A stretch of DNA of 64,000 bases. It comes from Mangrovihabitans endophyticus (lineage in GTDB: Bacteria > Actinomycetota > Actinomycetes > Mycobacteriales > Micromonosporaceae). Position numbers and translations under genes: made by a program. The stretch is taken from the NCBI RefSeq assembly GCF_014646155.1, contig NZ_BMMX01000021.1:1-64000 (forward strand). The letters are read 5' to 3'. Positions 60,539-64,000 of the stretch are shown piece after piece; positions within the stretch are counted from its first letter, which is position 1, and each line of letters opens with the position of its first letter. Under the pieces are notes generated by a model. That model did no database searches. It had not been told where the DNA came from and was given only the letters and a program-made list of their open reading frames with translations.

Positions 60539-61647
60539 GCCTGCCTCGTCCGCGCAAGGTGGCACTCATCGTGGCCCTGATCGGAACGCTGGCGTTGCTC
60601 TGCTGTGGCGGCAGCCTCAGCGCCCTCCTGCTGGGCGGTTTCGGCGACGATGACGTCAACACCTTCTCCACCCTTGGCTGCGGGCGAGGCGGGGTGGTCG
60701 ACCCGGATGGTGAGCTCCCGCGGATCCGGCCGTACGGGCCGGAGCAGATCCGGAACGCGGCGATCATCATCAAGGTGGGCTCGGACCTGCGGCTGCCGCC
60801 GCGTGCCTGGGTCATCGCCGTGGCCACCGCGATGCAGGAGTCACGGCTGACCAACCTGGGAAATCTCGGAGCCGCCAACGACCACGACTCGCTCGGCCTG
60901 TTCCAGCAGCGGCCCAGTGCCGGCTGGGGCACCCCCGAGCAGGTCCGGGATCCCGTCTACGCCAGCCGAAAGTTTTACGAGAAGCTGCAGACCGTCAAGC
61001 ACTGGGAGAAGATGTCGCTGACCCGGGCCGCCCAGAAGGTGCAGCGCAGCGCCTATCCCAACGCCTATGCGAAACACGAGACGGTGGCGACCGAGATCGT
61101 CAACATGCTGGCGGACGGAGCAGCGCGCGCGGTCGGCAACACGCTGGCAATGGTCTGCGCGGCCGGTGGTCAGATCGCCGCGTCCGGTTGGGGGATCCCG
61201 GTCAAGGCGGTGGTCGGTTCCGGTTTCCGGACGCCGTCACGGCCGACGCACCAGGGTGTCGACCTCATCATCGGGCGGTACACCCCCATCGCGGCGGCGG
61301 CGAGCGGGACCGTGTCGGTGGTCAAATGCGATGAGGACCATCGCGGGCGGCACACGTGCAACGTCGACGGCTATCCCGGCAAGGGCGGCTGCGGCTGGAT
61401 GGTCGAGATCGTGCATGCCGGCAACGTGATGACCCGCTACTGTCACATGGTGCAGCGACCATTCGTCCAGGTGGGCCAGCAGGTGGCAGCCGGTGACATC
61501 ATCGGCCGCGTCGGTACGAGCGGCAACTCGTCCGGACCGCATCTGCACTTCGAAGTACACCTCAACAACGACCGATCCAGCAGCGGCGCGGTGGACCCGG
61601 TCCAGTTCATGGCCGAGCACGGCGCGCCGCTGGGAGGACAGGGGTGA
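60535..61647 (+). CDS. Two-domain cell-wall hydrolase: transglycosylase-like plus M23 endopeptidase
   Basis: 370 residues. A transmembrane anchor (VALIVALIGTLALLCCGGSLSALLLGG), a lysozyme-like segment with putative catalytic Glu (ATAMQESRLTNL ... DSLGLFQQRPSAGWG), then a LytM/M23 domain with metal ligands HQGVD and HLHFEVH. Such proteins (VirB1/TcpG role) open peptidoglycan for the secretion channel. Start overlaps the VirB8-like stop. Confidence 0.88.
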   Translation: MSLPRPRKVALIVALIGTLALLCCGGSLSALLLGGFGDDDVNTFSTLGCGRGGVVDPDGELPRIRPYGPEQIRNAAIIIKVGSDLRLPPRAWVIAVATAMQESRLTNLGNLGAANDHDSLGLFQQRPSAGWGTPEQVRDPVYASRKFYEKLQTVKHWEKMSLTRAAQKVQRSAYPNAYAKHETVATEIVNMLADGAARAVGNTLAMVCAAGGQIAASGWGIPVKAVVGSGFRTPSRPTHQGVDLIIGRYTPIAAAASGTVSVVKCDEDHRGRHTCNVDGYPGKGGCGWMVEIVHAGNVMTRYCHMVQRPFVQVGQQVAAGDIIGRVGTSGNSSGPHLHFEVHLNNDRSSSGAVDPVQFMAEHGAPLGGQG

Positions 61648-62249
61648 GCGGGGGCGCTATGCCCGACCCCTTCGCAGGCCATCCGGAGTGGGCGATCGAA
61701 CCACCACGACCCATCGTCCCAGTGCCCGCGAACATGGGCGGCAACTTGCGTGGCCGCCGCGTCCTCATCGGCCTGCCGGGACACGGCTGGCGTGGGGATC
61801 TGCGAGCGGACGAGAAGGTGGTGCAGGGGAGCCGGACCTATGTGCCGGTGATGCCGGAGGCGGAGTGGTACCGCGCCGAAGCCGAACGCACCGAGGTCTT
61901 CGCGCCCCTCGTTCCCATCGAGCGCGTCTGGGTGGAAGACGAAGGAATGAGCGGCACAACCGCGAAGCCGAACGACGTGGCCGGCCGCCTGGTGTCACTC
62001 GACGAGCCGCCGCGCCGGTCACCGGTGGCGGCCCTGGACGCCGATTCCCTGGTCGGGCGCCGCGTCGTGCGTGTGGGCGACGATGGCAAGGAAGAACGTG
62101 ATCTGCGAGCCGTCACCGAGTTGCACAGCAGCGACGACGGCGACATCTGTGCTCGGGTCACCAAGGAACTCGACTGGTACCGCTGGGGGTGGAGCGGAAA
62201 GACGCCAAGCACCCTAGAGGTTCCACTCAATGAACTTTGGGTGGAATAG
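61644..62249 (+). CDS. Unknown protein ending the secretion operon
   Basis: 201 residues, soluble, no helix-spanning segment. It seems to contain two related halves: LRGRRVLIGLPGHGWRGDLRA with VPVMPEAEWYRAEAE, and LVGRRVVRVGDDGKEERDLRA with VTKELDWYRWGWSGK. An internal duplication is plausible. No family recognised. GGAGG and a GTGA overlap with the hydrolase gene support translation within the operon. Confidence 0.65.
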   Translation: MSGGAMPDPFAGHPEWAIEPPRPIVPVPANMGGNLRGRRVLIGLPGHGWRGDLRADEKVVQGSRTYVPVMPEAEWYRAEAERTEVFAPLVPIERVWVEDEGMSGTTAKPNDVAGRLVSLDEPPRRSPVAALDADSLVGRRVVRVGDDGKEERDLRAVTELHSSDDGDICARVTKELDWYRWGWSGKTPSTLEVPLNELWVE

Positions 62250-62250
62250 C

Positions 62251-62832
62251 TCATCCCACTTTATGGGCGCCACAAACACGCCAGCCATTCTGGTCAATCA
62301 GGTCCAATGACCAGGTTTCGGAACGCCGGCTCTTTGTAACACCATCAGAGATACCTGAGATGAAAATGTCAGTGGAAACTGTTCGCCGTCCGCCTACCGT
62401 TTTACTTACCACGAGGCCACCCCAGTCGATGACTACATCGACGCCATAGTCACGTTCTCGCGTAAACATCTCCTGCCTCAAGGCTGCGACCTGAGAAAGG
62501 TCCGGCCCCGATTTGCAGGTATAGAGCGAGGCTTCCTCATCGTCACGGTTCACCAAGTACGCGCGCAAGAAGCTATCCGCCACCGCGTCCGGCGCTGTTC
62601 GCTTGATCTCTGTAGCCTCGTCATACAGCGAAACAATCACGCCGACGCCGCCCATGCAGAGCAACGCCAGAACGCCCGCTCCCAACGCCAGAATGAGCCG
62701 CAACCGCCTGTTCGGCTCCTTCTGTGGTGTGGACGGTGACTGCGGAGGCGACGCTCCTCGCGAGTCGTCCGGCCCCGGCGCCGAAGGCGCACTGGACCAT
62801 GGACCGGCCGGGGTATCGGGCGGCTGCTTCAC
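62251..62832 (-). CDS. Membrane-anchored NTF2-like protein
   Basis: 193 residues: about 40 Pro/Ser-rich residues, a transmembrane helix (LILALGAGVLALLCMGGVGVIVSLY), and a C-terminal NTF2/SnoaL-like domain (APDAVADSFLRAYLVNRDDEEASLYTC ... SLDLIDQNGWRVCGAHKV). It converges with the secretion operon, 1 bp from its last stop. GTG at 62832 has TACCCT 7 nt upstream. The gene is visibly less GC-rich than its neighbours, a sign of transfer or relaxed codon use. Confidence 0.7.
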   Translation of the reverse strand: MKQPPDTPAGPWSSAPSAPGPDDSRGASPPQSPSTPQKEPNRRLRLILALGAGVLALLCMGGVGVIVSLYDEATEIKRTAPDAVADSFLRAYLVNRDDEEASLYTCKSGPDLSQVAALRQEMFTRERDYGVDVVIDWGGLVVSKTVGGRRTVSTDIFISGISDGVTKSRRSETWSLDLIDQNGWRVCGAHKVG

Positions 62833-63059
62833 CCTTTCCAGGGTAGTCCCCGCTGCGACACACGCACGGTAGTCCTCACCCCGCCGCGCCCCACGCTGCG
62901 CCCGCCGTCGGCGCTTCTTCCTGGTCGCGCCCGCCGACCGAAGGCTCGTTACCACATCGACATGCTGAACTGTGCCACGCCGACGAAGGTGCACCGGCTA
63001 CGCAACGCGATCTCACGCTCCGACCAAGGTACGGTTTGAGCGCACACAGGAGGTGGGCG
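62833..63059. other. Divergent intergenic region before the FtsK-like gene
   Basis: 227 bp. It holds TACCCT on the complement (62845-62840) for the NTF2-like gene and, on the plus strand, TACGGT (63029-63034) as a possible -10 for the FtsK-like gene, then AGGAGG (63048-63053). No other signal is seen. Confidence 0.4.
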
Positions 63060-64000
63060 GTGACGCAGGCGAGCACGCGTGTCGAGCAGGCCGCTGCTCT
63101 GCACCGGCAGGCAGTGGCCACGGTGGAGGCCGCGGCCCTCTCGCTCGACGGTCCGGTCCCGCCCGGCGGCGATCCGGCCGAGCAGTATCGCCTCGCCGAA
63201 GAGTTGCGGACGGCCGCGAACGCGCTTGCCCCGGGCTGGCTAGGCGCGCCGCTGGACGCCCAGTCGTCGGTGGCACCCCTCGGTGGTGACGTTCCGCCCC
63301 AGTTCGTCCGGCTGGGAGTGGCTCAGCTCTTGGACGATGCCCGGTTTCCCGCGGTCGTTCCGCTGCTCGGGACCGGCCATCTCACGGTGGACGCGGATTG
63401 CCGCGATCCGCGTGTCGCGGGCCTGTTGCGCAGCATCTTGCTCCGCCTTCTCGCCACGGCGCCGCCCGGGTCGTTGCTGATTCGTGCGGTGGACGGCGCG
63501 GCCGGGGGCACGGTGTTCGCACCGTTCGCGGCGCTGGCCGACGCGGGTCTGATGCCGCCGCCCGCGCTGGATCGGGCCGGTCTGCGTGACGCGCTGAACG
63601 AAGCCGAGAAGTGGCTCCGCCCCAACCGTTCCACCACCGCGCGGCGGGGGCGCCGGGACCGGTTGTTGTTGCTGGTGATCGCCTCGTTGCCGGAGCTTGC
63701 GGAGGCCGGCGATCTGGTCCGGATCGCCGCGCTGGCCCAGCAGGGTCCGGATTTGGGCCTGCATCTGCTCGTGGCGGGTTGGCCACCGCCGCCGTTGACG
63801 GCCGAGACGACACAGCCGCCGCTGCCTCGGACGACCATGATTTCGGTGCGCAACCCGTTCGCGGTGATCGGCGACCCGCCCGGCGGCACGTACGGGTCGG
63901 TGGACGGAGCCAACTGGCTGAATGCGCCGGTGTACCTCGACGAGGATCCGCCGCCTCACCTGATCGAAGCCGTGTGCCAGGAGTTGGCCGCTGACTCTGC
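63060..64000 (+). CDS. FtsK/SpoIIIE-like ATPase, N-terminal part (cut by window edge)
   Basis: At least 313 residues, open to the right edge. It begins VTQASTRVEQAAALHRQAV after AGGAGG with 6-nt spacing. Visible stretches are LLGTGHLTVDADCRDPRVAGLLRSILL, DRLLLLVIASLPEL and GLHLLVAGWPPPPL, which resemble the region before the motor domain of actinobacterial FtsK/SpoIIIE-type proteins. Walker motifs would lie beyond the window. It could be the coupling ATPase of the adjacent secretion system or an unrelated DNA translocase. Confidence 0.6.
   Translation, partial: MTQASTRVEQAAALHRQAVATVEAAALSLDGPVPPGGDPAEQYRLAEELRTAANALAPGWLGAPLDAQSSVAPLGGDVPPQFVRLGVAQLLDDARFPAVVPLLGTGHLTVDADCRDPRVAGLLRSILLRLLATAPPGSLLIRAVDGAAGGTVFAPFAALADAGLMPPPALDRAGLRDALNEAEKWLRPNRSTTARRGRRDRLLLLVIASLPELAEAGDLVRIAALAQQGPDLGLHLLVAGWPPPPLTAETTQPPLPRTTMISVRNPFAVIGDPPGGTYGSVDGANWLNAPVYLDEDPPPHLIEAVCQELAADS

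Overview
The window is high-GC DNA with dense, often 4-bp-overlapping genes, frequent GTG starts and an Lsr2/CarD/ClpC/DisA gene set. This points to an actinomycete. The gene complement (RDD/DUF2510 protein, type III PKS plus UbiA cluster, VirB4-type cluster, stand-alone NuoD) fits the Micromonosporaceae best, although no rRNA gene is present to prove it. I see 63 protein-coding genes, one of them cut by the right edge. I found no tRNA, rRNA, CRISPR array, insertion sequence or integrase.

Layout. (1) 80-13158 is an aromatic amino acid and fumarate block: class I fumarase, a membrane-anchored beta-propeller protein, an Lrp/AsnC regulator divergent from 4-hydroxyphenylpyruvate dioxygenase, an RDD protein coupled to a HisC-like aminotransferase, an MFS exporter divergent from a ROK regulator, fumarylacetoacetase coupled to an unknown conserved protein, and homogentisate dioxygenase. 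Together they can carry tyrosine to fumarate, except that no maleylacetoacetate isomerase is recognisable. (2) 13278-18579 holds a second ROK regulator, a TPR protein, the carD-ispD-ispF operon and a membrane redoxin. (3) 18590-22981 is a compact type III PKS / flavoprotein / methyltransferase / UbiA prenyltransferase cluster, probably for a prenylated phenolic lipid or quinone. (4) 23063-53243 follows, with insertions, the gene order known from Mycobacterium tuberculosis Rv3581c-Rv3608c: lpqE, radA, disA, an Rv3587c-like protein, mutY, clpC, lsr2, lysS, coaX, panD, panC, a DUF2520 protein, an Rv3604c-like protein, a DUF3180 protein, folK, folB and folP. Insertions include def plus an ACT protein, nadB-nadC, a MidA-type methyltransferase plus NuoD pair, and an osmoprotectant ABC transporter. 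(5) From 53481 rightward a plus-strand operon encodes a type IV secretion-like machine (VirB3, VirB4, VirB6, VirB8-like and a cell-wall hydrolase), followed by an FtsK-like gene running off the end.

Most notable observations: the osmoprotectant-binding lipoprotein at 45001-45999 appears circularly permuted, with the family's usual C-terminal block placed before its usual N-terminal block. The MidA/NDUFAF7-type methyltransferase overlaps a NuoD gene by 4 bp, and the arginine that the mitochondrial pair methylates is conserved. Two inverted pairs of DnaA-box-like 9-mers lie between lsr2 and clpC. A long folded-looking leader precedes the secretion operon. At least a dozen genes have a TANNNT hexamer 6-9 nt upstream of the start codon and no ribosome-binding site, which suggests widespread leaderless mRNAs. 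All family names come from reading motifs by eye; no database search was run.
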